Shown here in pieces: positions 17,043 to 25,448 of a stretch of DNA of 59,429 nt. Each line of letters begins with the position of its first letter. Within the stretch, counting starts at the first letter, position 1. Made by a program: the position numbers and the translations under genes. A model generated the notes under the pieces. It was not told where the DNA came from. It searched no databases and saw only the letters and a list, made by a program, of their open reading frames with translations. Origin of the DNA: a virus; the IMG/VR virus record IMGVR_UViG_3300005466_000030, positions 1-59,429 of that record. The stretch is one strand, 5' to 3'.

Positions 17043-17681
17043 ATGGCGGATCGCACCATCAAGATTCTCACGCCGGCCGACAGCTTCGCTTTGCTGTCGC
17101 TCGACGAATTGAAAGTCATGCTCGGCATCGGCGCCGCCGACGTGTCGAGCGATCCGCAACTGCGCCAGATGATCGACTGGTATTCGGCCTATGTGTCCGA
17201 GGTCACCAACCGCGTGTTCGCGCGCGAGCGCGTGCGCGAGACGTGGCGCGACACCAACGATCGGCGCGTGTTCCTGTCGCACTGGCCTGTGAAAGAAGAG
17301 GACATCGAGAGCGTCGAGTCACCGAGCGGCGCGCTGTTGCCGGTCACCGGCTACGAGCTTGAGGAAGCATCCGGCAAGCTCTCGATCTTCGGGCCGATCG
17401 GCGCGCAGATCGTCGTCACCTACACCGGCGGATTCGATCTGCCCTATGAGGCGCCGGCCGATCTGAAGAACGCCGCATCGCTGCTCGTGCGCAAGGGCCG
17501 CACCGAGGCGCAGCGCGAGGCCACCGCCGGCATCCGCTCGATCAGCCACAAGGACTCGCGCGTGATGTTCTTCGATCCGAACCAGTCAGCGGGCAGCGCC
17601 AACGAGAGCGGCGGCAGTAGCAGCGAAGCGATCCGCGCCGTGCATGCGCTGCTCTATCACTACAGCCGATTGGAAGTGTGA
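17043..17681 (+). CDS. Head-tail connector (HK97 gp6-like)
   Basis: A 212-residue protein with the features of connector proteins: LSLDELKVMLGI near the N-terminus, a helix around MIDWYSAYVSEVTNRVF, and the strand pair IVVTYTGGFDLP followed by DLKNAASLLVR. These form a ring under the portal and prepare the site for the tail. It starts 4 bases after the collagen-like gene and is followed by other neck genes in the usual order. Confidence 0.8.
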   Translation: MADRTIKILTPADSFALLSLDELKVMLGIGAADVSSDPQLRQMIDWYSAYVSEVTNRVFARERVRETWRDTNDRRVFLSHWPVKEEDIESVESPSGALLPVTGYELEEASGKLSIFGPIGAQIVVTYTGGFDLPYEAPADLKNAASLLVRKGRTEAQREATAGIRSISHKDSRVMFFDPNQSAGSANESGGSSSEAIRAVHALLYHYSRLEV

Positions 17682-18019
17682 TGGGTTTCGAAATCCTGAT
17701 CGAGACGTGGGCGATCGAAGAGCGCGTCGAGAAGATGATGGCGAAGCTGCAGGTCGTGCCGGTGCCGGCCGAACTGACGGCATGGCAGACCGAAGACATG
17801 AATCGCAAGCATCCGATCACCGAAGTGATCAACCCGACGACAGCCGAGACGCGGATATGGCCGCGCGGGCGCACGACGCGGCAGCTACGCACGCGCCAGC
17901 GCATCATCAGCCGCCGCGTGCAGCGGATGCCGGGCAAGCGTCCGATCCTGCGGCCCGAGCTTTTCAACGTGCTGCGTGCGCGCATGAACCTGATGATGAA
18001 GCGCGAGATCAAATGGTGA
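17681..18019 (+). CDS. Putative head-tail joining / neck protein
   Basis: A 112-residue basic protein whose ATG shares one base with the connector stop (TGATG). Its basic middle (TRQLRTRQRIISRRVQRMPGKRP) and small size recall HK97 gp10-like or tail completion proteins, and its position fits. The identification rests on synteny, so the exact role is uncertain. Confidence 0.6.
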   Translation: MGFEILIETWAIEERVEKMMAKLQVVPVPAELTAWQTEDMNRKHPITEVINPTTAETRIWPRGRTTRQLRTRQRIISRRVQRMPGKRPILRPELFNVLRARMNLMMKREIKW

Positions 18020-18023
18020 CGCG

Positions 18024-18383
18024 ATGTCGGTGAACTTCTCAACGATGGCGAAGCTGCCGTGTCAGGATATGTTCTCGGTGCCGATCACTGTGACGCCGCT
18101 CGCGTCGCAGCCGGGCGCGCCCGCGTATCCCGCGCGCGGCATCTTCAACACCGGCGACACCAACGTGACGATGGAAGATGGTTCGGTGTTCTCCGATCAG
18201 CGCACCATCCTCGACGTCCGCGATGCCGAATACACCGTGGTCCCGATGCAGGGCGATCGCGTCACCATCCCGTTCGACTGCAATGGCGCGCCGCTCGGCG
18301 AGTTCGAGATCACCGACACCGATCAGGATGGCGGCGGGCAGACCACGTGCGCGCTGCGCAAGTATGAGGCGGCCAAGCCGTGA
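18024..18383 (+). CDS. Putative head-tail joining protein (gpFII-like fold)
   Basis: A 119-residue, beta-rich protein. The sequence from about residue 30 (YPARGIFN, then SVFSDQRTILDVRDAEY, then PMQGDRVTIPF) resembles small head-tail joining proteins that bind between connector and tail. In the genome it sits exactly where that protein is expected. It has a short SD-poor start 4 bases after the previous stop, consistent with translational coupling. Confidence 0.65.
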   Translation: MSVNFSTMAKLPCQDMFSVPITVTPLASQPGAPAYPARGIFNTGDTNVTMEDGSVFSDQRTILDVRDAEYTVVPMQGDRVTIPFDCNGAPLGEFEITDTDQDGGGQTTCALRKYEAAKP

Positions 18384-19030
18384 TCACCGACACGCAAAGC
18401 TACGGCATGGTGATCGTCGACACGCTCTATGCGAAGACCGTGACGCTGCCGTTCTTCGTCGGCTTCAAGTCGCGGCGCACCAAGGCGCTGCCGCTGATCC
18501 CCGAAGTGCTGCCCTATCTCGGTGTCTACTTCGTGCGCCAGAGCATGAGCGCCGACGGCGACATCAATGCCGGCGACGTGCGCTTCATCAACGACATGAC
18601 CGTCGGCTTCTCGGTGGTGATCCAGAACAACGATCCGGTCGAGAGCCAGCGAAAACTTGACGCGGCTTTTTGGCAGATCATGAACGGGCTGTGGCGCGAT
18701 CAGTACATCATGAACCTGATCGACACGAGCGCGCCCGCCGGCGTGGTGACGCTGCCCGACGGCATCATCATCGAGGGCATCAAGGGCGGCAGTTACAAGA
18801 TCAATTGGGATCAGATCGGGGCGAATGAAACGCCGATCGCCGAACTGCAGTATGAGGCGGTCGTGGTCTTCCGCGCCGCTTTCCCGCCGATCATCACCGA
18901 CGACCTGTTGCGCATCCATCAGGAGACCGTGCCGCTGCGCCACGACGGCACCATCCCTCCGGTCGACGAAGTGCTGCGCATCATCACCGAATACGAGTTC
19001 ACGCCGGCCAAGCTGAAGGCCGCCGCTTAA
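18380..19030 (+). CDS. Putative tail terminator / completion protein
   Basis: A 216-residue protein starting at GTG in a GTGA overlap. It contains FKSRRTKALPLIPEVLPYLGVYF and DAAFWQIMNGLWRD, a pattern of small tail-end proteins that cap the tube and join it to the head. It lies between the neck genes and the sheath cassette, where Mu has gp37. Function is inferred from place and length. Confidence 0.6.
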   Translation: MITDTQSYGMVIVDTLYAKTVTLPFFVGFKSRRTKALPLIPEVLPYLGVYFVRQSMSADGDINAGDVRFINDMTVGFSVVIQNNDPVESQRKLDAAFWQIMNGLWRDQYIMNLIDTSAPAGVVTLPDGIIIEGIKGGSYKINWDQIGANETPIAELQYEAVVVFRAAFPPIITDDLLRIHQETVPLRHDGTIPPVDEVLRIITEYEFTPAKLKAAA

Positions 19031-19103
19031 TCCACCGACTGACTGCAAGACCCGAAGCGCGCCGGCGTCCTGTCGGCCCGCGAACCGCGTGAGGACACGA
19101 CCA

Positions 19104-19424
19104 ATGGCCAGCAACGAAGGCGAGAAGAGCTTGCGCGAACAGCAAGTCGCAGCGCGCAAGGAGCACATGGCGAAGATCAACCCGCCCGCACCGCGCGTGC
19201 GCGTCAATCCGGCGAGCGACGAACTGCGCCGTGCGCTCAAGCACCCGCAGGGCGGCATCGCGTTCCCGAAAGAGGGCTCGGTCGAATGGCCGCTCGATCA
19301 GTTCACCCGCCGCCGCATCAAGGAAGGCTCGGTGACCGCCGAACCGAAGCGTGAAGAGAAGCACGAGGAAGTCGACCGCCGTGGCGGCTCTCGCCGGGCG
19401 CAGGCGCACGAGCCGGCAGCCTAA
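19104..19424 (+). CDS. DUF2635-like protein (Mu gp38 position)
   Basis: A 106-residue basic protein. The middle (VRVNPASDELRRALKHPQ, GGIAFPKEGSVEWPLDQF, TRRRIKEG) resembles DUF2635, the short protein encoded directly before the sheath in Mu-like phages. GAGGA precedes ATG 19104; the in-frame ATG at 19089 lies before this SD. Compared with Mu gp38 it has N- and C-terminal charged extensions. The function in Mu is not known to me. Confidence 0.65.
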   Translation: MASNEGEKSLREQQVAARKEHMAKINPPAPRVRVNPASDELRRALKHPQGGIAFPKEGSVEWPLDQFTRRRIKEGSVTAEPKREEKHEEVDRRGGSRRAQAHEPAA

Positions 19425-19465
19425 AGGCCAGCCAGCATTCGCACAGCTTTCACAGGAGCACCGTC

Positions 19466-21025
19466 ATGCCTATTTCGTTCTCGCAAATCCCCGCTGAAAT
19501 CAAAGTGCCGCTATACTGGGTCGAAGTCGATCCGTCGAAGGCGGGCTTGCCGGTGCTCAAGCAGCCGGCCCTGCTCGTCGGCACCAAGATCACCGCCGGC
19601 GCCGCGCCGATCGACATCCCGCTCGCGATCGGTTCACAGGCGCAGGCCGATGAAGCGTTCGGGCCCGGCTCTGAACTGGCCCGCATGTTTCGCGCGTTCT
19701 ACAACAACAACACGTCGGGACTGGTCTACGGCTTGCCGCTCGCCGAGCCCGCCGCCGGCACCGCCGCAAGCGGCGTCATCACGGTGGCGACAGCGCCGAC
19801 CGAAGCCGGCACGATCCATCTCTACATCGGCGGCAATCACATCCCGGTCAACGTCGGCGCGAGCGACACGGTGAATGAAATCCATGTCGCGATCTCGGCC
19901 GCGATCAACGAGGAAATCGATCTGCCGGTGACGAGCGTCGGCGGGCCGACCGAAGTGACGCTCACCGCCGTGTGGAAGGGCGTCAACGGCAACGAGATCG
20001 CCGTCGGCGTGAACTACTTCGGTTCGATCGGCGGCGAGATCATGCCGCCCGGGATGTCGATCACACTGCCTGTCGGCGGCACGCTCACCGGCGGCGTCGG
20101 TGTGCCGGCGATGGATGACGCGATTGATAATCTCGGTGAGATGGAATTCGAGTATGTCGCGATGCCCTACAGCGACTCGACGTCGCTGCAGGCATGGGAG
20201 CTTGAATACGGCTTCTCGGATTCCGGACGGTGGGGCTGGCAGCGTCAGCTTTTCGGCCACATCTTCTCGGCCAAGCGCGGCATGTACGCCGATCTGCTCA
20301 CGTTCGGCGGCACGCGCAATTCGGGCGTAGTGTCGATTCTCGGCTTCGAAGTCGGCAGTCCGTCGCCGGCGTTCGAATGGGCGGCGGCCTATGCGGCGAA
20401 GGCGCAGCGCGCACTGATCAACGATCCGGCGCGCCCGCTGCAGTCGCTCTCGCTCAATCAGATCAAGCCGGCGGCGTTGCAAGAGCGCTTCAAGTTCGCC
20501 GAGCTTAACAGCCTCGCGCTCAGCGGCATCGCGATCCAGAAGACCGGATCGGACAATCAGCCGATGCTCGCCCGAGAGCAGACGACCTACCAGCGCAATC
20601 TCTATGGCAACCCCGACGATGCCTATGAGCTTGTCACCACGCTGGCGACTCTGGCGCGGCTGTTGCGCAATCAGCGCCACGCCATCACCAGCAAATTCCC
20701 GAGGCACAAGCTGGCCAACGATGGCACGCGCTTCGGCCCCGGGCAGGCGATCATCACCCCCGGCATCGCCAAGGCCGAACTGATCGCGCAGTACCGCATG
20801 GATGAGTACAACGGGCTCGTCGAAGACACGCGCAACTTCAAAAAGCATCTGATCGTCGAACGCGATCCGAATGACCCGAACCGGCTCAACGTGCTGTACC
20901 CGCCGGACCTGATCAACCAGCTTCGTGTGTTCGCGGTCCTGGCGCAATTCCGGCTGCAATACGATCGCGGCATCGACGCCGAGATCATCGGCCCCACCGT
21001 CGGCATCACCGGGCGCGCGGCCTGA
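19466..21025 (+). CDS. Contractile tail sheath protein (Mu gpL-like)
   Basis: A 519-residue sheath subunit, near the length of Mu gpL. The N-terminus MPISFSQIPAEIKVPLYWVE and the core YVAMPYSDSTSLQAW / HIFSAKRGMYADLLTFGGTRN / FEWAAAYAAKAQ, plus the C-terminal KKHLIVERDPNDPNRLNVLYPPDL-type segment (about 465-490), are family hallmarks. Sheath rings surround the tube and contract to drive it through the envelope. An SD (AGGAG) lies before ATG 19466. Confidence 0.93.
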   Translation: MPISFSQIPAEIKVPLYWVEVDPSKAGLPVLKQPALLVGTKITAGAAPIDIPLAIGSQAQADEAFGPGSELARMFRAFYNNNTSGLVYGLPLAEPAAGTAASGVITVATAPTEAGTIHLYIGGNHIPVNVGASDTVNEIHVAISAAINEEIDLPVTSVGGPTEVTLTAVWKGVNGNEIAVGVNYFGSIGGEIMPPGMSITLPVGGTLTGGVGVPAMDDAIDNLGEMEFEYVAMPYSDSTSLQAWELEYGFSDSGRWGWQRQLFGHIFSAKRGMYADLLTFGGTRNSGVVSILGFEVGSPSPAFEWAAAYAAKAQRALINDPARPLQSLSLNQIKPAALQERFKFAELNSLALSGIAIQKTGSDNQPMLAREQTTYQRNLYGNPDDAYELVTTLATLARLLRNQRHAITSKFPRHKLANDGTRFGPGQAIITPGIAKAELIAQYRMDEYNGLVEDTRNFKKHLIVERDPNDPNRLNVLYPPDLINQLRVFAVLAQFRLQYDRGIDAEIIGPTVGITGRAA

Positions 21026-21065
21026 TCCCCTCGCGCTCATCCCTCTCTAAAATCAGGAGACTAAA

Positions 21066-21431
21066 ATGGCACAGCGCTTTGCTGGCATTGCCTTCGTGAT
21101 GGTCGACGGCAACCAGCTTCCATTGCGAGGCAACTTCACCGTTTCGCCGAGCCCGACGGAACGCACGATGATCGCCGGACAGGACGGCGTCCACGGCTAT
21201 CAGGAATTGCCGCGCGTCCCGTACATCGAGGGCGACATCTCGCTCACGCCGGAAGTCAACCTCGAAGACCTAGATGCGCAGACGGATGTCACCGTCGTCG
21301 CACAGCTTGCCAACAACAAGCAGTACACGCTCGCCGGTGCGACTTGCAAAAGCGCGCTGGAGGGCAACACCCGCGACGGGCAGGCGCGCGTGCGATGGGA
21401 AGGTCTGTGGTGTGAGGAAATCCAGCTATGA
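21066..21431 (+). CDS. Tail tube protein (Mu gpM-like)
   Basis: A 121-residue tube subunit. It shows MVDGNQLPLRGNFTVSPSPTERTMIAGQDGVHGY, given here as the N-terminal tube signature, and the ending VRWEGLWCEEIQL-type strand typical of the family. It forms the rigid inner tube inside the sheath. AGGAGA precedes the start. It overlaps the chaperone gene by ATGA. Confidence 0.9.
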   Translation: MAQRFAGIAFVMVDGNQLPLRGNFTVSPSPTERTMIAGQDGVHGYQELPRVPYIEGDISLTPEVNLEDLDAQTDVTVVAQLANNKQYTLAGATCKSALEGNTRDGQARVRWEGLWCEEIQL

Positions 21432-21841
21432 ATAAGCCTGTCCGTGAGGGCTTCGTCGCCGTCGATGAGGCGGCGAAGCCAGAAATCGATGCTGTGGCCG
21501 AGTCGGCGGCGCCGTCCGCACCGCCCGAGCCCGAGCCGTATGTCGAGACGTGGCCGATCAAGGTTAAGCTGACGCGCAAGCCAATCCGCGACAACAAGGG
21601 CAACGAGATTCGCGAGTTGTCTTTCCGGCAGCCAACCGGCGCGGACATCAACCGCAACGGTCTGCCGGTTCGCATCGATGCTGGCGGCGATGTCATCATG
21701 GACGAACGCAAGATGACGTTGATGATGACCGCGCTGAGCGGCGTGATGTCTCCGTTTCTCGATACGATGGACCCGCGCGATTGGGCATCGTGCGCGTATC
21801 GGCTACGCAATTTTTTTCTTCCCGATCCGGACGCTTGGTAG
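21428..21841 (+). CDS. Tail assembly chaperone, zero-frame product (Mu gp41-like)
   Basis: A 137-residue protein corresponding to Mu gp41. The first 45 residues are acidic, Pro/Ala-rich and likely disordered; the core follows (WPIKVKLTRKPI, IRELSFRQPTGADI, MMTALSGV). In this class the short product coats the tape measure during tube assembly, together with a longer frameshifted form. Near its 3' end lies the slippery run T-TTT-TTT at 21811-21817, after which the zero frame stops at TAG 21839. Confidence 0.88.
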   Translation: MNKPVREGFVAVDEAAKPEIDAVAESAAPSAPPEPEPYVETWPIKVKLTRKPIRDNKGNEIRELSFRQPTGADINRNGLPVRIDAGGDVIMDERKMTLMMTALSGVMSPFLDTMDPRDWASCAYRLRNFFLPDPDAW

Positions 21842-22017
21842 GCGACGAGAAAGACTTGATTCTCGATTGCTACCGGCTCGCGCGCCACTACCACCAAGCG
21901 CCGGATGTTTTCCTGAACATGCCACTCGATGAAGTGCAGCTTCACTTGAGCCGCACGATCGAGCTTGCCGAGATCATGCGCCGGCAACAGCAAGCGGCTG
22001 ACAGCGACGATGCCTGA
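21428..22017 (+). CDS. Tail assembly chaperone, -1 frameshift fusion (gp41-gp42)
   Basis: Predicted second product of the same start. A -1 slip on T-TTT-TTT (zero-frame codons AAT TTT TTT) at 21811-21817 joins the first 130 residues to 66 residues of the overlapping frame, giving about 196 residues. The added part is helical and acidic (DEKDLILDCYRLARHYHQ, LHLSRTIELAEIMRRQQQ) and ends within the tape measure start. Conserved frameshifting between these two tail genes is well known across tailed phages. The downstream frame has no start of its own with an SD, which supports expression by slippage. Confidence 0.82.
21811..21817 (+). promoter_or_regulatory. -1 ribosomal frameshift slippery site
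   Basis: Seven T residues in phase T-TTT-TTT relative to the chaperone frame, so both tRNAs can re-pair perfectly after moving back one base. It is the only 7-T run noticed in the late block. I could not define a clear downstream pseudoknot by eye. Confidence 0.82.
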
Positions 22018-24826
22018 ATTCGAAGAACTGAGGCTGACAGTCACCCTGATCGACAATGCGTCGACCGGGCTGGCAACGCTGCGTCAGAACTTGCGCGCCT
22101 TGGGCGGGCAGGAGAACCGCGATGCGCTCGCGCGGATGCAAAAGGAGGTCGAAGCGCTGGGCGTCAAGATGGGCCAAACGCGCGAGCATGCGGCCAAGAC
22201 ATCGAGCGCGGTGCAGTCGATGGCGCGTTCGATGGGCGCCGCGATGGCGGCTTATGCGGGCGGCTTGATCAGCAACTTCATGATCGAAGGGCTGCGCAAG
22301 TTCACCGACGAAGTGATCCGGCTCGACAACACGGCGAAGACGTTCGGCATCGGCGGCGCAAACCTGAAGGCGATCGTCGAGCAGATGAAAATGGCGGGCG
22401 TCGATCCCAATGCCGCCTCGCAAGCCGTTGCGAACTTCCAGACGGCGCTGGCCGAAATCAGTCGGATCGGCAGCAAGGCGCGTGAAGACTTGCTGCGAAC
22501 GACCAGCGATCCGGCCGCGATGGAAGCGTTCCTCCGGAACATCACCGGCATGGCCGGCCGGGGCGAAACGGCCCAAGCGCTCACCGAAGCCCTGCGCGCT
22601 GCGCGCAGCGTCTACGCCGCAGAGATGGAGCGCACCAGAAAAGAGACCGGCACAGCCAACATGGCAATGGCCGCCGAATTGACCAATCGCTTCCTGAGCA
22701 CCCTGAAGCTCGATCCGAGCGTTGCCGCACAAATCATCAACGAGAACTTTGCGGGCGCGACCGCAGCCGAGGAAGCGGAATACAAAAAGCGGCTCGACAT
22801 CGCGAAGAGCTTCAACGCCGAAATGCGGAAGGTCGACCGCGAATATAACGAGTTCATCACCGCGCTGCAGGCCGGCCTGATCCCATTGCTGCAAGCGCTG
22901 AACCGCGAGCTTGGCACCACCGGCGAAAGTTGGGGCAAGGCGTTCGGCGAGAACGCATCGAAGGAAATCGCCAAGGTCGCGAAGGAAATCCTCTATATTT
23001 ATAAGCTGATCACGAATCCCAAGCAGACCATCGCCGAAGGCATGGACCCGCGATGGCAGAAGTTGATGGGCGTCGAGACTTCGGAAGAGAACAAGAAAAA
23101 GTGGGAAGAGAAATGGGCGTCCGGCGATTACAACGTCTTGGATACGTTTACCAAGCGGCCTGACTGGGGCACGCCGATGTTTCCCAAGTCAGACGCGCCA
23201 GCCGCACCGCCAGCGGCATCGTTCAACGAACGCTTCCCCACGTTGCCGCCCGGCGTCGGAAGCGATCCATCGCGACGCGATGCGCCCGGCAGCACGTCGC
23301 CGAACTTTCACCGCATGTCCTACAGCGGCGGCGACAGCGGCTACAGCAGTAGCAGCGGCGGCGCGTCGGCATTCACGCGCGCGATCCGCACCGGCGTGTT
23401 CGAGGGCATGGTCGACTTCAAGAATTATCTGAGCGGCGGTGGTGGCGGCGGCGGCGGTGGTGGTGGTGCGCCGGCCGGCTTCCAGCGCGCATCGTATTCA
23501 CCGGACGGTGGCGGCAGCAGCGGCTTCCAGATGCCGGGCGGCGGCGGTCTGCCGAGCAACATCAATATCCCGGGCGAAGGCGGTCGTGGTGGCGGCGGTG
23601 GTGGCGCTCCGAATGGCAGCAGCGTCGGACCCGGCACGGGCGCGGGCGCGGGCAACACGCCCGCAGGCGCGCGCGGTGGTGGCGCCGCTCCCGGCAGCCG
23701 CGCGCAGGAGGCGATCGAATACTTCAAGAGTCAGGGCTGGTCGCACGAACAGGCTGCCGGCATCGCAGCGAACCTGCACGCCGAAAGCAAATTCCAGACC
23801 GGGGCGAGAGGCGACGGCGGCCGAGCGAGCGGCATCGCGCAATGGCATCCGGATCGACAGCGCGCGATCGAGCGTCAGTTCGGCAAGCCGATCTCGCAGA
23901 TGTCCTATCAGGAGCAACTCGCCGCTGTTAATTGGGAATTGAACAACACCGAGAAGGGCGCCGGCGATAAATTGCGCGGCACGAAGACGGCGCGCGAAGC
24001 CGGCGCTGCAGTCAGCCGTTATTACGAACGGCCGCAACGCACCGGGCATGAGATGTCGGTGCGCGGTGCTCAGGCCGAACAGTTCGCCGCTCAGCCCGCC
24101 CCACCGCAAGCATCGAGCGTCGGACCCGGCACAGGCGCGGGCGCGGGCGATACGCCAGCGAGCGGCGGCGCTGCGGGACGCGATACAGGCCACGTCGACG
24201 AAGCGCAGGGAAAGGTTGCCGGGATTCGCAAGCTCGCGCTCGATCCAAGGCTGAGAAGCGCGCTCGATTATGCAGGAGCGCAAACCGGATTGACGGCGCG
24301 TGTCACGTCAGGCGGGCAAGACCCGCACGGCCCGCGCACCGGCAGCCATCGGCACAACTTCGGCAAGGCCGGCGACTTCAATCTGCTCGACGAGAAGGGC
24401 AACGTCGTCGGGCCGGATGATCCGCGTGCGTTGAAGTTCACCGAGGAAGCGGCGCGCGCCGGCGTGATCGGTGGTGGTGCCAGCTACATGAGCGACCCGA
24501 ACAAGATTCATCTCGACATCGCGGGCGGGCGCGGCGGCCAGAAAGGCGCCTATGCGGGCTCGCGCGCGTTTCGCTCAGCTATGGCGCGCGGGATCGAAGG
24601 GCAATCGTCGTTCGATCGCAGCGTGCTCGATAGCAATGCCAGCAACGAAACCCGCGTCACCGGCACCGGCAAGCTCAGCGTCGACGTGAAGGCGCCGCGT
24701 GGCACCAAGGTCGAAGCCGAAGGCGGCGGGCTGTTCAAGAAAACCGAGATCGATCGCCAGACGCAGATGGAACCGGCGCAATCAGCGCCGCGTCGCGGTG
24801 GTGACGACGAACAGCTTTCGATCTGA
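22010..24826 (+). CDS. Tape measure protein with lysozyme-like and M15-like domains
   Basis: A 938-residue tape measure that sets tail length and leaves the tube first. ATG 22010 overlaps the frameshift product by 8 bases. The N-terminal 440 residues are helical, with a hydrophobic segment at about 75-90 (MGAAMAAYAGGLISNFM). Poly-Gly linkers at about 475-555 follow. Residues 563-680 match the phage tail lysozyme family (EYFKSQGWSHEQAAGIAANL, likely catalytic E592 in HAESKF, GIAQWHPDR). Residues 738-845 carry HxxGxAxD (H782, G785, A787, D789) and HxD (H834, D836), the zinc signature of M15-type LD-peptidases. Near-identical VGPGTGAGAG linkers flank the lysozyme domain. Both domains probably open peptidoglycan during DNA entry. 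Confidence 0.85.
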   Translation: MPEFEELRLTVTLIDNASTGLATLRQNLRALGGQENRDALARMQKEVEALGVKMGQTREHAAKTSSAVQSMARSMGAAMAAYAGGLISNFMIEGLRKFTDEVIRLDNTAKTFGIGGANLKAIVEQMKMAGVDPNAASQAVANFQTALAEISRIGSKAREDLLRTTSDPAAMEAFLRNITGMAGRGETAQALTEALRAARSVYAAEMERTRKETGTANMAMAAELTNRFLSTLKLDPSVAAQIINENFAGATAAEEAEYKKRLDIAKSFNAEMRKVDREYNEFITALQAGLIPLLQALNRELGTTGESWGKAFGENASKEIAKVAKEILYIYKLITNPKQTIAEGMDPRWQKLMGVETSEENKKKWEEKWASGDYNVLDTFTKRPDWGTPMFPKSDAPAAPPAASFNERFPTLPPGVGSDPSRRDAPGSTSPNFHRMSYSGGDSGYSSSSGGASAFTRAIRTGVFEGMVDFKNYLSGGGGGGGGGGGAPAGFQRASYSPDGGGSSGFQMPGGGGLPSNINIPGEGGRGGGGGGAPNGSSVGPGTGAGAGNTPAGARGGGAAPGSRAQEAIEYFKSQGWSHEQAAGIAANLHAESKFQTGARGDGGRASGIAQWHPDRQRAIERQFGKPISQMSYQEQLAAVNWELNNTEKGAGDKLRGTKTAREAGAAVSRYYERPQRTGHEMSVRGAQAEQFAAQPAPPQASSVGPGTGAGAGDTPASGGAAGRDTGHVDEAQGKVAGIRKLALDPRLRSALDYAGAQTGLTARVTSGGQDPHGPRTGSHRHNFGKAGDFNLLDEKGNVVGPDDPRALKFTEEAARAGVIGGGASYMSDPNKIHLDIAGGRGGQKGAYAGSRAFRSAMARGIEGQSSFDRSVLDSNASNETRVTGTGKLSVDVKAPRGTKVEAEGGGLFKKTEIDRQTQMEPAQSAPRRGGDDEQLSI

Positions 24827-24833
24827 GGCAATC

Positions 24834-25448
24834 ATGCTGATCACCGAACTGGCTTATGACAGCGAAGGCAAAATCAAAAGCCCGTGGCGCGCCGCGCTAC
24901 AGCAGGCGCAGATCGGTGACGCCTATTTCTATTGCGAGGCGAACGCGATCGAGAACGGCCGACGCATCGTGATGCACGAATTCCCGAAAAAGAATCTGCC
25001 CTACGCAGAAGACATGGGACGGCGCGCGTTCGAGTTCACCGTGCGCGGCTACTGCATCCAGTATCCGCACGATCGCGTCGGCAACGATGGTCCGCAGCTT
25101 AAGCAGCGCGACTATCGCGTCGCGCGCGACATCCTGTCGGCGGCGCTGTCGAGCGGCGAACCGCTGCCGTTGAGACTGCCGACCGGCAGAGGCACAATGA
25201 CCAACGAGATGCTGGTGATGTGCCCGCGCTATCGGCTCACCGAGGAAGAACGCGCCGGCGGCCATTGTGTGTTCGACATGACGTTCGTCGAGCTTGGTGC
25301 GCCGCCAAAGCAGCCGGCCCCGAGCAGCCGCGATGAGATGCTTAAGTATTTTCAGGAACTGCGCGATCGCAACGTCGACATTCTCACGCGCGGCATTCAG
25401 CAGAGCCCGGGCGCGAGCGCGACCACCGACGCCGGCGCGGCGCCCTGA
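24834..25448 (+). CDS. DNA circularisation / baseplate protein, N-terminal part (Mu gpN-like)
   Basis: A 204-residue protein matching the N-terminal DNA_circ_N region of Mu gpN (SPWRAALQQAQIGDAYFYCE, GRRIVMHEFPKKNLPYAEDMG, RAFEFTVRGYCI). Mu gpN is about 490 residues and belongs to the tail tip; here the rest is encoded by the next gene. The product ends in an Ala-rich tail after a helix (DEMLKYFQELRDRNVDIL). The start follows a GAGGCA sequence 7 bases upstream. Confidence 0.82.
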   Translation: MLITELAYDSEGKIKSPWRAALQQAQIGDAYFYCEANAIENGRRIVMHEFPKKNLPYAEDMGRRAFEFTVRGYCIQYPHDRVGNDGPQLKQRDYRVARDILSAALSSGEPLPLRLPTGRGTMTNEMLVMCPRYRLTEEERAGGHCVFDMTFVELGAPPKQPAPSSRDEMLKYFQELRDRNVDILTRGIQQSPGASATTDAGAAP

